Assembly (NCBI GenBank): GCA_030568195.1
Contig: JAJLTO010000011.1
Span: 434,001-498,000 of the forward strand
DNA from: Dipodascopsis uninucleata var. uninucleata
Taxonomy: Eukaryota; Ascomycota; Lipomycetes; Lipomycetales; Lipomycetaceae
DNA length: 64,000 bases
Reading direction: 5' to 3'
The first letter of the stretch is position 1; every line of letters starts with the position of its first letter. The position numbers were made by a program, and so were the translations under genes. This document shows positions 1-10,638 of this stretch, piece after piece. A model generated the notes under the pieces. The model was not told the DNA's origin. It worked only from the letters and a program-made list of their open reading frames with translations, and did not search any database.

Positions 1-175
1 CGTGCAACTGTAACACAGCGGTGTAAATTCGCATGCGGCTTAATAATGTAAGATAGGACATTCTCCATCGTAGACACGCCGGATCAGGAAGTAAACTAAG
101 TACTATTAACGAAAGTGTACATGAGACAGGAACAGCATAGCAGACTAGGGAATAAAATCCGGGGAATCTATAGAC

Positions 176-1824
176 ATGTGCTCGGAGAAAGATGTGAAGC
201 GAGAGGTCGCAAACAGCGATTGCGAGTGGAGCCGCGATGACAGCGACGCGCTGGATACAGACACTAAACTGGCGATTCTATGCTCTCTGCACCCTGAAAC
301 TGCGCAGTCAATCCTGCTAGACCTTCTAGTAGAGAATAATGGATCAGTGGCGCGTGTCAGTAAACTGCTAACGAAAGATGAATTTTTTAATGGCAATAAT
401 GCTGCTGCTACTGTTGAGAAAGGATTGTGGGGAAAAACACAGGGACTATTAACGGCTCAACAGGGATCGCCGTCAGGAGAGCTCTCTAGATCGAGAAATA
501 GAACTGCAGAAGGCATATCTGATAGGCCATTCGTATCCGGACGTCATGGTGTACAAGTTTCTTTGACTAGATATATGAATAAAGATTCAAAGAAAAGAAA
601 AAGAGCGTGGACCGACGAAGACGCGAAGAGCCTCGATGACCTAGAGCTCGGTAGATGCCAATTTGATACGGGAGATGATTCAAAGAAATCGAACGAAAGC
701 TTTTTTGGGAAGCCAGCTGGAGATGCACTGATGGGCATCCGGAATAAAGTAATTCACTTATATACACCTCGAGAGATTCATACGCGCACGCCTTGTACTT
801 TTCATCCATTTTTTCTGCCATCTACTGTGGCCGACCAAATACTTAGAGAGATGTTAGCCGACTCGCAGTCGTGGAAGGCTAATCAGTTTCGGCTATTTAA
901 TCGCGAGGTAACATCATCCCATACTACTTGCTTCTACGTCAGTCCGAAGTATATGGATGAGTTCAAGGGCTTTTACTTTTACAATGGTTCTATTGTCGAA
1001 GACATCCGTCCCTTTAGCGATACTATGTTGCAGGTACAGAAGATTATTGAGGCTGTCGTCAATCGTGAAATAAACGAACGAGGATTCTTGCCTTTTCAAT
1101 ATAGAGGCTTTTGGGCTGCAGATGTAGCTTTCTGTAATCGCTACAACGGACCGTCTGAGGGAGTAGGCTATCATTCTGATAGACTGACAAACATTGGTCC
1201 AATGCCTGTGATTGCAACATTATCTCTTGGTGTTACCAGAGAGGTATGTACTTACTAATATGGAAATATTCATTGCCAGTACTGATTTTGTTTCAATAGT
1301 TTCGTTTACGTGAAATAACGCCTAATGCACAGACGCATTCACTACATCTTCCGCATAACAGTCTGCTCGTAATGCATCCTCCATGCCAAGAGAAATTTAA
1401 ACATACTATAATATCTGTCTCGAAGCTAGACACGCATCCTATTTCTGATGTTTCTCGAATCAGTGTTGTATTTCGAATGTATAGAGACTGCTATGCTCCT
1501 AAGAAGACTCCCAGGTGCAAATGTGGAGTAGGAATGATTTTACGCTGTGTATCAAGACGTCTAGAGTCAAAGGGTAGATATTTTTGGTCATGTTCTGCTG
1601 CGTATCAGCAAGAGAAAGGTTGTGATCGTTTCATATGGGCGGAAATGGACAGTGAAGGTGTTCCTCTTGAAAAAAACGCAAAAAATAAAACAGACGATAG
1701 AATGAACGCTTCTAGTAACTACAGTAAAGATAAGCTAAAAGATGATCTCAGTAATGATGACGATTATCTGGCACAGGTGTCAGGCTACGACGTTTTAGAA
1801 GAATCAAGTGACAGTAGATGGTAG
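176..1824 (+). CDS. CUE-AlkB-GRF protein: Fe(II)/2-oxoglutarate dioxygenase, probable nucleic-acid demethylase
   Basis: Two exons, 176-1243 and 1300-1824, give 530 residues. The intron at 1244-1299 starts GTATGT, has a TACTAAT branch-like site and ends CAATAG; joining in phase 0 restores the AlkB fold. A CUE-like helical segment lies at about residues 29-67 and the AlkB dioxygenase domain at about 210-416. Visible active-site residues are H333 and D335 (GYHSD), the distal His H391 (KFKHTI) and the 2-oxoglutarate arginines R409 and R415 (RISVVFR). A GRF-type zinc finger follows at about 427-470 (CKCG, then WSC and GCDRFIW). The AlkB family oxidatively removes alkyl groups from DNA or RNA; GRF fingers bind single-stranded nucleic acid and CUE domains bind ubiquitin. 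Repair of alkylated DNA in the nucleus is therefore inferred. The tail is acidic. It is convergent with TAF2. Family is clear; the exact substrate is unknown. Confidence 0.9.
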
Positions 1825-2110
1825 TTTTTGTGATGTAAGGCGGCATTGATAAGTTTTGTTATGTACACCAAGTATTGTAGCATCGTAGCGGTTGACTAAA
1901 GATTTAGGGATTATGATATTATAATGATTTTAAAAACTTAATATGTTTACATCAGAATAGAATGCATACTTAATTTTGGCATTGACGAAGAAATACAGTA
2001 GATTCATAACAAGAAAAATAGCTTAAAAAAGAATATACAACTCCGTTTCTAGCGCAGAGAACACTAAACTGCAACCTGTTTAATATGACAAAGGAACCTT
2101 AATATGACAA

Positions 2111-5100
2111 TTATTTAAGCTTGAGCTTGAGCTTAATTCTATTCTGTGGCAATGGCAATGTGACTGTCATAGATGGTCGGTCAATGCCAGAACTGTTACC
2201 GTTACTATTCTTATGATTTATACCATTGCTATTGTCAGGACTGTTCTTACCACTGTTATTCGCTGAAACACTGTCTCTTTTAGGAGTGATCCTTGATACA
2301 GCAACTTTTGGAGGTTCTCTAGCAGCACGATAAAACAACACTTTACCATTTCCAAGATTCTTTGCCATGAGATATTTTCGCTTACTTGGGAGTTTCAGAA
2401 CGACAATTTTACTTTTTTTCTGATCAAATAAGATGCAGCAAATATCGATCACGATTCGCTTCTCCAAAACACCAATTGAGTGCGAGACTAATAGCTTCCA
2501 CAGACCTTCCTTCAATGGCTCGCAGCTTGAAAATTGCTCTCGGGCAATGTAGATACATCCTTCAACTGTAGATCGTCGATATTCGTCTTTTCTGGATTCT
2601 GTAATCTCATTTCCTGATTCTTCAACTATGACAAATGTCTGGAGACTAACCGGATTTTCTCCGCCATATTTGTGCATGCTGATTTTTCCCATGGAAGCAC
2701 CGAGCAACTTTATCATACCTATTCGTACACAAGTAGATGGATCGACTTGAATAGTATTGAAAACCATCTTCAAAATACCCTTGTTTTCTTCTGAGCTGTA
2801 TAGTGTCGGAACACTTAATAATGCCGAAAATGCTGCCAAGCGAACCGAATCAACTACTTCCACTTCGGTATATGGCAATAGAGACTTTACAGACATCTCT
2901 GTCACACCTAAGCGACTAAGCCTCTCTTTTATAGAAATTGCCACAGATGTGACAATATTTCGATAACTAGGCATCCACATATCCATTCGCATACAACGCT
3001 CTACCTCAAACATAGCCTTTTCCACGAATTTAGAAATTCGTAATTGCTCATTAGCATTGTTATCGTCAAGTTGCATTGCCTTGTTTTGTGATTCATTGTT
3101 CACCGAAGAGCCGGTATCAAAATCGAAATTGAAATTGAAATCAAACTCAGGCACGGGAGGGGGAGGTTTTGATATGGATTCAGCAATTGATTCCATCAAA
3201 GAACCGATATAGTAACTGTCAGAATATGGGTTATTGGTATTGTCATTATATCTGAGTAAATCGAGCAAAAACTCTTTTATAGGAAGAGGTGTATCGCCTG
3301 TAGAATCCTTAATTAAAGAAAGAGCACGGGGAATGGTCTTCTGTATAAAATAAGTTGGAAAGTCAGAAAAATCATTTGCTTGTGGGATTAAAGAGTCTGG
3401 AAAGCAAAATATAGTCTGGAACGCTTTGAGAAGATGGTACCGGCCAATCCAATCTAGATCTGGTATTGCATATTTTGCAAGTGCTAGCGCAGCTTCAACA
3501 CGAACACCATAATAGAACCTTCTATCCATAAGCGTTCGAATAAGAATGGTGGAATAGATTTGTGTCGGCTTCGCATCACTGAAATAACGAATGCATTCAT
3601 ACTGTGCGACAACATCTCTATCTTGCTGGAGCTGCGACGCATACATATAGTCTGGTTGGTTAATATATATAACACATATCCATTCAAAATCTGAATCAAC
3701 ACGCATCCATTCAAATGCTTCATTGGTCATCTGGTCTTCTTCTTCTTTCGTCCAATCAGTTAAACGCCATTCCTCCATTTCAGTTTCACTTGATAATACA
3801 TCACCAAGTGAATGAAGTAGGATACCATCCAGCTCTCCCTCGTCCATAGGTTCTCCAGAAACAGCAGTAGCTGCCATAGCGACATTACTAATTTGTTTGT
3901 CGCGCTGTCGTAGGTGACGTCTGAGCCTTTTGTATTTAGTGTTATACTGAATGTCTAATTTTGTAAAAGCATCTTTTATGTTGACGACATGCTCATATGG
4001 CGTTCCGTCGGCTTCATGAATTCTGATTGTCATCGGCCCTGTGAATACAGACCGCACATTAGATTCGATATTTTCAGGACCGCCCACGAATTTTTTGGCA
4101 TCCTTAATAAATTCGTTTTCTTCCATTGGCCCACTTTTTGGCATTTCAACATTCTGAACTTGTCTAATGCCCATTTCAATAAACATTTTCTTTTTGTTAA
4201 ATCGCTGTGTAATTCTAAAAATGGGATAGCCGCTACCATAAATCCATTCTTGGAAAAAAGCATCCAGTTTAGAATGACTGACTTTTTCAGCAACTCTCTG
4301 AAAATGAGAAGAGGATAGATAGCCATTGGTGAGATCACCAGACATTGCCTGCAGAAATATCTTAGGAATTGCTCTACTCAAACCAAAAGAACCGCCACTC
4401 TTTGTAAGACGGCGATCCAAAATATGTAGGATAACAGGTGCCTTTAAAGTAATGAATTTTAAAGTATCTTGATCTAATGGAAATTCGAGATCAGGTGATC
4501 CTATTGGAGCTCTCCCGATATCGAGTTCACAAATTTTTTCAGCATCCTTCTTAAGACAGAACCTGTACTCATTATTACCCATAAGTTTTCGCAAAAAGGT
4601 TCCCGATATATATCGGCAGATTCCAATCGTAACCCATAGACTACTCCAGTATTTAGGAACGATGTTGACACCACACCATTGCGCAGCAAGAAGGGTAGTG
4701 AGGTATTTTGTCTCTGTAAATATAGGATCAATAGCCTCTGTTGGAAAAAGATGTATATCGCTTGCAATTGCCAAGCCACAATATGGTGGAAGGTCATCTG
4801 GTGCGTCCTCCACGAAGCAAAGATTGAAATAGCTAAAAGGATAAGAGCCATATTCATGTACAAAAAACTTCATCGCTCTATACATAAACATACACGTGTT
4901 CACTACATCATCTTGTCTTCCAGGAAAAGCATAGGCGAATATGTCAACGACTGATGACGAATTATGATCTTCCTCCTCAGACTCACTAAGTTCTGATAAA
5001 CTAGTTTGAACAAAGGGGCCAATAGCAAAGCCAACATGTTGAGGTCCAACTGGAGTGGTTTGGGAGAAGAGTACTATTTTTTTTGAATGGTCAGAAGGAT

Positions 5101-6180
5101 GAGTTGCCTCCTGAACTAGATCACCACTGCAAACTACAACTAACTCTCGTTCTGTGTCCTCATCTTCCTTTTCGCGGTCAACAAGCTGATTGTTATTTAC
5201 AATATCTCCCAAACTCTTGGGTACTGTGAACTCGAACTCCCATGTTGATCTTTCCCAGAGACCGTCAACACAGGGTACCCAAGAAGAAGTACAAAGGCCA
5301 TACGGGGTCGAATATGTATAAACATGATCATAACGCTAAGTGAAAACGTCAGTGCATATTGCGAGAAACAAGCTATACGCAGCATTAACTTACATGTTTT
5401 GCTGATTTGTGCACAAAGTTAAGACCCATTACAGGATTATCCACGCGAAATAATAGTCGAAGAGTAACAGGGGCGAAAGGATTGTACAAGTCGGACTTGC
5501 CGCCGATGTCTGGCGACTCATGTCGTGATAATGAGGGGGACACTGAGAGACCTATTGAAGAAGCGTATGTCTCTTGGGGTTGTATCTTAACTCCTCGAGG
5601 CAAATGAACAACAAGTTCAGATCCAGGGAGATAATCAGATATTAATGGATTGAGCTGATTACGCACTGCTTCAGCTTGATGTACAGACCTGCTGGACTCT
5701 CTAGTCTTTTGGGAAAATGTTGAGGCCCATAGATCATTATAATCGAACTTAGCAGCCTTCCCGTTAACCAGAGCAGCAGTGACCCGTCCCTGCCGAAAAT
5801 CAAGACGAAAAGCCTTAATAGTCGGATCAGTGGGCAAAACAGTGATTTCAGTTGAACCCTACAGCGGAAAATAAAGTATACAGTTAGAAAGGAGATCGAT
5901 CATCTTAGCATAGCAAATGAGCGGAATGATCGCTAGAAGTCCACCGAAAGATAGGCCATTTTATTGTTTCGAGCCAATGACGACTTGTACACTTTTTTTG
6001 AACACACCTGAATGGAATTTCCGGCAATATCAATGGCAAGCTCGACACGTTGGTGACCTGTATACATTAAGATGTCAGTTTTAGATCAGATCTCAGCACC
6101 AGGCACAAGCGTGCCTCAACAACAATCACCGGGAGCACATATATATGAAAGCCACGATTCGTCTTTGAAGTGTCTGGCAT
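2111..6180 (-). CDS. TAF2: TAF2, TFIID subunit with aminopeptidase-like fold
   Basis: Exons on the minus strand are 6057-6008, 5858-5394 and 5335-2111, with introns 6007-5859 (GTGTGT...TGTAG) and 5393-5336 (GTAAGT...TTAG). They give about 1,250 residues (budding yeast TAF2 is about 1,400). The joined N-terminus reads HQRVELAIDIAGNSIQ then GSTEITVLPTDPT, typical of TAF2. A first exon starting ATG at 6180 (ending RGFHI) fits the family, but its donor is not canonical, so the 5' end is uncertain. The protein has the M1-aminopeptidase architecture without the HExxH zinc motif; that position reads LAAQWC. It is therefore a non-catalytic scaffold, which contacts promoter DNA (Initiator) and TAF1 in TFIID. 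The C-terminus is a basic KLKLKLK tail encoded by a hexamer repeat, and a FDFNFNFDFD repeat lies near 3120-3150. Confidence 0.92.
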
Positions 6181-9015
6181 TGTGAAGATGAGATATTATG
6201 TTATAAATATATATAGAACATGGATATACAAATTCCCAATATATCTATAAGGCTGTTGTGAGATATGCGTCAGACAAGCAGATTACTTTGATTCTATACA
6301 CTTTGCATGTCTGGATTAATAAAGCTGGACCGAGTGCAATACACTATGCCATAGAAGATAGAGATTTCAACAATTCCCTCTCAAAGCTAATTGACTTCGG
6401 CACGATTCATACTAAAAAAGATGGATGGCATACACTAACGCTGGTATGGCACGACAGAGACACAATTCCTGCTGCACGTAGAGTTGATAGATTCGAAAAA
6501 TGAAGTTGTGCTTTGAGGGATGAGGGTTATGCGCACATAAACATATAATTAGGGCTATGTTTTCAAGTGCTGGGCTACGGGGTTCTACTAACTTTGCACA
6601 ACATTTAGGGCACGTTCGCCCAAGCCTATTGTCCATCGCTAGAGAAGCTTCTGCTCTTGAAAAAGCGGGATAGGACAACCTCAAGCAGGACTGCGATTGT
6701 GAACCTGTTGGACTTAGTGGCAGCGGGCCTAGAGAGGACTAAGCTCGACTTTTTAGGAGCATGGAGTTTATAGATGGAAGAGTGCCGTAGAGACTGTTGG
6801 ATCTAAATCAGGTTCGATGCGCTTCTGTATAGACACACCTCTTGTAATGCCAAAAAAGTACCCATTAAAAACTGATACACGAATACCTCTTATTTCGCGG
6901 CTCAACCTGCAATATAGCGGTGGATGCAGGATTTTTACTGGCGAAAGATAGCAGGCTTGATAGAAGACTCCCGCACTAAACAGCGGAGGGATCCACTGAA
7001 TTAAACAAGGTTGGAACGACAACTCTAATGATAATAAAGCTACCTTTTTTTTATTAACGGCTGAAGATCGTTTATAGCATATTCTACCCTTCCTTCTACT
7101 GCGAGGATCACTAAGCAGTTCTACGGCAGACACGCTATTTGCGCTAAGACTGAAGCACTCAGATGCTATGATTAGGTCCGAGAAATACGTGCTTTGGTCG
7201 GATAGGTTGCGTCTGTCTGAGCTTGATCTAGCTTGCATTTGAAGGTAGCAAGAAGAAATTCTAGTACCACGCCGACGAGGTAATAAACAGCCAACAGGTC
7301 GAGCTCTTCTAACACGTAACACGTATTTACGGTGTAAATCTAAATACTGTGCTACTGTATATGAGGAATATACACTTAGGAGATATAAAAGTGGAGAGCT
7401 CTTACCACTCATGCTTAGCACTAGAAACTGTATGCGAATTTGCATTGTGGTTGCGTCATCATGGTATCCACTGCGATGGACTGCCATTAAAAGACATACA
7501 TTTGTCGGCTAGGCGGAGATGTTATTCAAACAGCAGTTCCTTTGACTGCTACGACGGCAACGACAGCAACAGAAGCACCAGAAGCTGCAAGTACGCGGCA
7601 TGGCATGGTTCTGTTCTCCTTTTTAATCCTTTTCAGTCTGCGTAGTTTTTCTAACGCACTGCAGCTACCTCGCGTTCGTACTAGGCCGGCATATCGCTGC
7701 TACAGCGTCTACGATGCTACTTATATAGCCTTGCTTTCTATTTATATGCCGGTGTATTATATATGCACGTGTATAATATACAGAGCTACTTTACTGTTCT
7801 GATCTGTAGATTCAGTATACATTCCCAAACCTTACGAATATACTATAATCCAAGAATGTCTCAAACAATAACACTCAGTTCAACAGGTCCTTAGACCGTG
7901 CATCTACTACGTCATAATTCACCGGCCTGCGTTGGCTGTAAAAATAAACGAGTAAAGTATAAAGCTGCCGTAAGAACATTTATCTAATTCCTGTTGCCTT
8001 GACCTCCCCCTTTTTTTGGGGTCATTTCTAGCCTAAGAGCATAGCGTGTGCGACCTCTTTCCACTATGATACATGATCAATGAGTCAATGGCTTATCTCG
8101 GTTGTTGCTTGCAGTAAAAATGTCTGAGAGAAGGTAGCCTGTTTATTTAACTCTTAAACAGAGGGGCCTATTATTGACAATATTAGATAAAAACAGTCTG
8201 TAGCCAGAGATGCGAATGTCTATGCATACAGCAGTAAACTCATAATAATGAAATATCCGATAGCTTATACAATCAAGCTCTCGCGATAGATATTTTGGCT
8301 TTATCTATTGCAGTGGATATTTATTTTTGCCCTGTGACTATCGAAGTAACCACAATCAGCATTATTTTAACTGTTAATTTATTATTCATTTTGATATGGT
8401 GGCATAATATAGTAAATGATATCCAACTATAACTTACACAGCGCTACTCATTGCAGCGGATATCGTGCTCAAACAAATAAAGATCATACTCCTTGAAGAG
8501 ATACCATAGGCAAACAAAACAACACTCGATGCATGGGATAAAGGAAAATAAAAGAAACTTATACGCGATGTAGAAACAGATAGTGAAAGCCATAGGGTGC
8601 GGTCTGGAATAACACTTAGTCAGCATAGAAGAGAGGCTAGACTGCGAGTAAAATAGAGCAAGCTTGTAAATAAAAAAACATGAGCGCAGTAATACGTCAC
8701 AAGATGGCGCGTTCACAGGATTCAGTCATCCTCGATCGGAAAGAGCCGATACCGAGTATCCGACGACGAGACTTAACAATCATTCTTCTCAATATTCTCA
8801 GTCGTAAGAGTGACTACTCTTGTAGAAGAGCTGTAATGCTTCGCCTCTATCTCTTGTAATATCAGGCAATCTACCTCTGCTCTCATAATAAATTAACTTC
8901 TTTAAGCCTCAATAGTCAAAACGAATTATTGCTGTAAAGATGGGAGCCGAACTAACGTAAGTCACACAGTGGAGTTCTTCGTTCTGCTGGGCTTCTAACT
9001 GTGTTAACGCGACAC
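6181..9015. other. Gene-poor spacer between TAF2 and the PC-esterase gene
   Basis: Nothing in this 2.8-kb stretch is recognisable as a conserved gene. It contains one long open frame (6768-7487, listed separately), a 5' flank for TAF2 at its left end and the 3' flank of the PC-esterase gene at its right end. A CACGTG hexamer lies at 7766-7771. Composition changes from mixed to AT-rich after about 8200. No tRNA or rRNA pattern was found. Confidence 0.6.
6768..7487 (-). CDS. 239-codon open frame of doubtful coding status
   Basis: An ATG-initiated frame of 239 codons without homologues I recognise. The product would be strongly basic, rich in Ser, Leu and Arg, and poor in Asp, Glu and Lys, which is usual for chance translation of non-coding DNA. 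It has no clear domain, signal peptide or repeated motif. The length is the only argument for it: in AT-rich DNA a stop-free run this long is improbable by chance. It could be an orphan or newly arisen gene, part of a decayed gene, or an accident. No function is proposed. Confidence 0.2.
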   Translation of the reverse strand: MAVHRSGYHDDATTMQIRIQFLVLSMSGKSSPLLYLLSVYSSYTVAQYLDLHRKYVLRVRRARPVGCLLPRRRGTRISSCYLQMQARSSSDRRNLSDQSTYFSDLIIASECFSLSANSVSAVELLSDPRSRRKGRICYKRSSAVNKKKVALLSLELSFQPCLIQWIPPLFSAGVFYQACYLSPVKILHPPLYCRLSREIRGIRVSVFNGYFFGITRGVSIQKRIEPDLDPTVSTALFHL

Positions 9016-10638
9016 TTAATTTCGAGCAGTCTGGTCAGGATGTGATTGTGGAGTAGTCGGGCCCTGCTGCTTATGAGCGGCCGGCTGAATTTTCTCACTG
9101 GATGATCGATCGTGTTCTTGAGCAGCAACTGGAATAGCGTCAGCTCTTTGTGCAGTCACTGGACCACTAGCGGCAGGGTCAACTATAGCAGGACGTGCAT
9201 CGCCGTTATTTGCTTTTTTTGGAACCTTCTTAACCATCTCAGCAGCGGGAGCACTTGGCTTTTCGGCCGCCACATTCTCGTTACGAGCTGACAAGTCATC
9301 TCCAGCAGAAACGACCTTTCCGTTAGCACCCGAGTTGCTTGGGAGAAAAGAGTCGAGCTTGCTCGATGAGTCTAGTGCAGGTGAAGCTTTGTCAAGCCAG
9401 TTGAGGATCATCATAATCTTCAACAGATTACCCCTGATACCAGAATGTTTACCATCATCCAAAGTTGTCTGAACAGTGGCATTCCACACACCGAGAACAT
9501 CTACATCTTTTTGAGGTCCAAGTTCTCTCATGCTAGTTTCAAATAGATGAAGAGCCTTAACGCCATGATGAAGAAGATCCTGATCAATCATATTAGGTCC
9601 AGCCGCACCGGGCGTAACGAAAAGCTGAGCTCTTTTAACGGATCGTGGCAGACGCTCTGATATAGATCTCTGAATTGAGGTTAGCCAGCCAGAAGTAGCT
9701 TGGACATCAAGATCATTATGATGGCCCTGGCTGTAGATAAAGGCGATGGGTCTAGTTTCTTCTTCGGCGCGATTAGAGATGGCATCGCCGAGATTCGCAA
9801 GCTCCGCAGATGTAGGAGGATATGTCGTCATAACATGATTCTGAATATTCAAACGCCGCGCATCGCACTTTAGAGATTGTAAATCGAACTTGGCCACATC
9901 GTCAGAATTAAAAATCCCCTGGACACCGCACTTGAGCGTGTCAAACTGACCATTGCAGAAGCATGTTTCCTTCTCATCTAGTCGAAAATTCCACTGGGTA
10001 ACTCCACCGTAGCCAAGGTCCTCACGTAGAAGAATATGAAGAGCACCAACTGCATGACGCATCATTGAATCTCCAACAAACAAGATCTTCTCAAATCGCG
10101 ATACGATGCTACAGATCTCACCTCGATCATACCATCGCATATCGCATCCGCGAGGCATGTACGGAGCGTCAATACCGATTCTTCCACCGCCAGACATGGC
10201 CTCCAGGAGCTCCTCCTTGGTGGAGCACAGAGGCTCAAACGGCCGATGAATATCTAGCGAGGAAATAGGGCATCTGTCACGGTTTGCGAATCGTGCAAAT
10301 GTATCGATTAGATCTGAAGAGCGCTTTCCAGAATTTGGGAGAGGGAAGTCGTGAATCGCACCTTTGTAAGCAAGACCTTTATCCAGACTTGACGTTCGCA
10401 TAGCACTCTGAGCAGCGAGCTCTTGCGCATGATCCGGAACTACCTCCATTCCTGTCGCGAGTCCAGAGTCGGGACTGGTGGGTGATCTGTTAATAAACAG
10501 AAAGAGCAGCCAGATCATGACAATAGTCGCTATGCTCGTGGGCATATTTGCCCGCCCAAGGGCACGTCTCATGGGCTTTGGTAACTGTGAATACATGTTT
10601 TGTAGCTGATTTAACACCTGTGTCGGTATGGAGTGCAT
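9016..10638 (-). CDS. Membrane-anchored PC-esterase/SGNH-like protein, probable glycan O-acyl modification enzyme
   Basis: 540 residues from the ATG at 10638. The frame stays open further upstream, but this ATG has an A-rich context and places a short cytosolic N-terminus before a membrane segment at about residues 36-52 (IATIVMIWLLFLFI), giving a type II topology. The luminal domain matches the PC-esterase family related to Cas1p and plant TBL/PMR5 proteins: a MPRGCDMRWYDRGEIC block, the nucleophile block GDSMMRHAVGALH (Ser of GDS), a Cys-rich CFCNGQF segment and a late DGKHSG that supplies the Asp-His pair. The last 90 residues are Ala/Pro/Ser-rich and low in complexity. By family it acts in the Golgi or secretory path, adding or removing acyl groups on cell-surface glycans; the substrate is unknown. 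No intron seen. Confidence 0.85.
   Translation of the reverse strand: MHSIPTQVLNQLQNMYSQLPKPMRRALGRANMPTSIATIVMIWLLFLFINRSPTSPDSGLATGMEVVPDHAQELAAQSAMRTSSLDKGLAYKGAIHDFPLPNSGKRSSDLIDTFARFANRDRCPISSLDIHRPFEPLCSTKEELLEAMSGGGRIGIDAPYMPRGCDMRWYDRGEICSIVSRFEKILFVGDSMMRHAVGALHILLREDLGYGGVTQWNFRLDEKETCFCNGQFDTLKCGVQGIFNSDDVAKFDLQSLKCDARRLNIQNHVMTTYPPTSAELANLGDAISNRAEEETRPIAFIYSQGHHNDLDVQATSGWLTSIQRSISERLPRSVKRAQLFVTPGAAGPNMIDQDLLHHGVKALHLFETSMRELGPQKDVDVLGVWNATVQTTLDDGKHSGIRGNLLKIMMILNWLDKASPALDSSSKLDSFLPSNSGANGKVVSAGDDLSARNENVAAEKPSAPAAEMVKKVPKKANNGDARPAIVDPAASGPVTAQRADAIPVAAQEHDRSSSEKIQPAAHKQQGPTTPQSHPDQTARN

Noticed and set aside
6811-6820. GGTTCGATGC, similar to a tRNA B box
   Set aside because: No A box or cloverleaf upstream at the right spacing.
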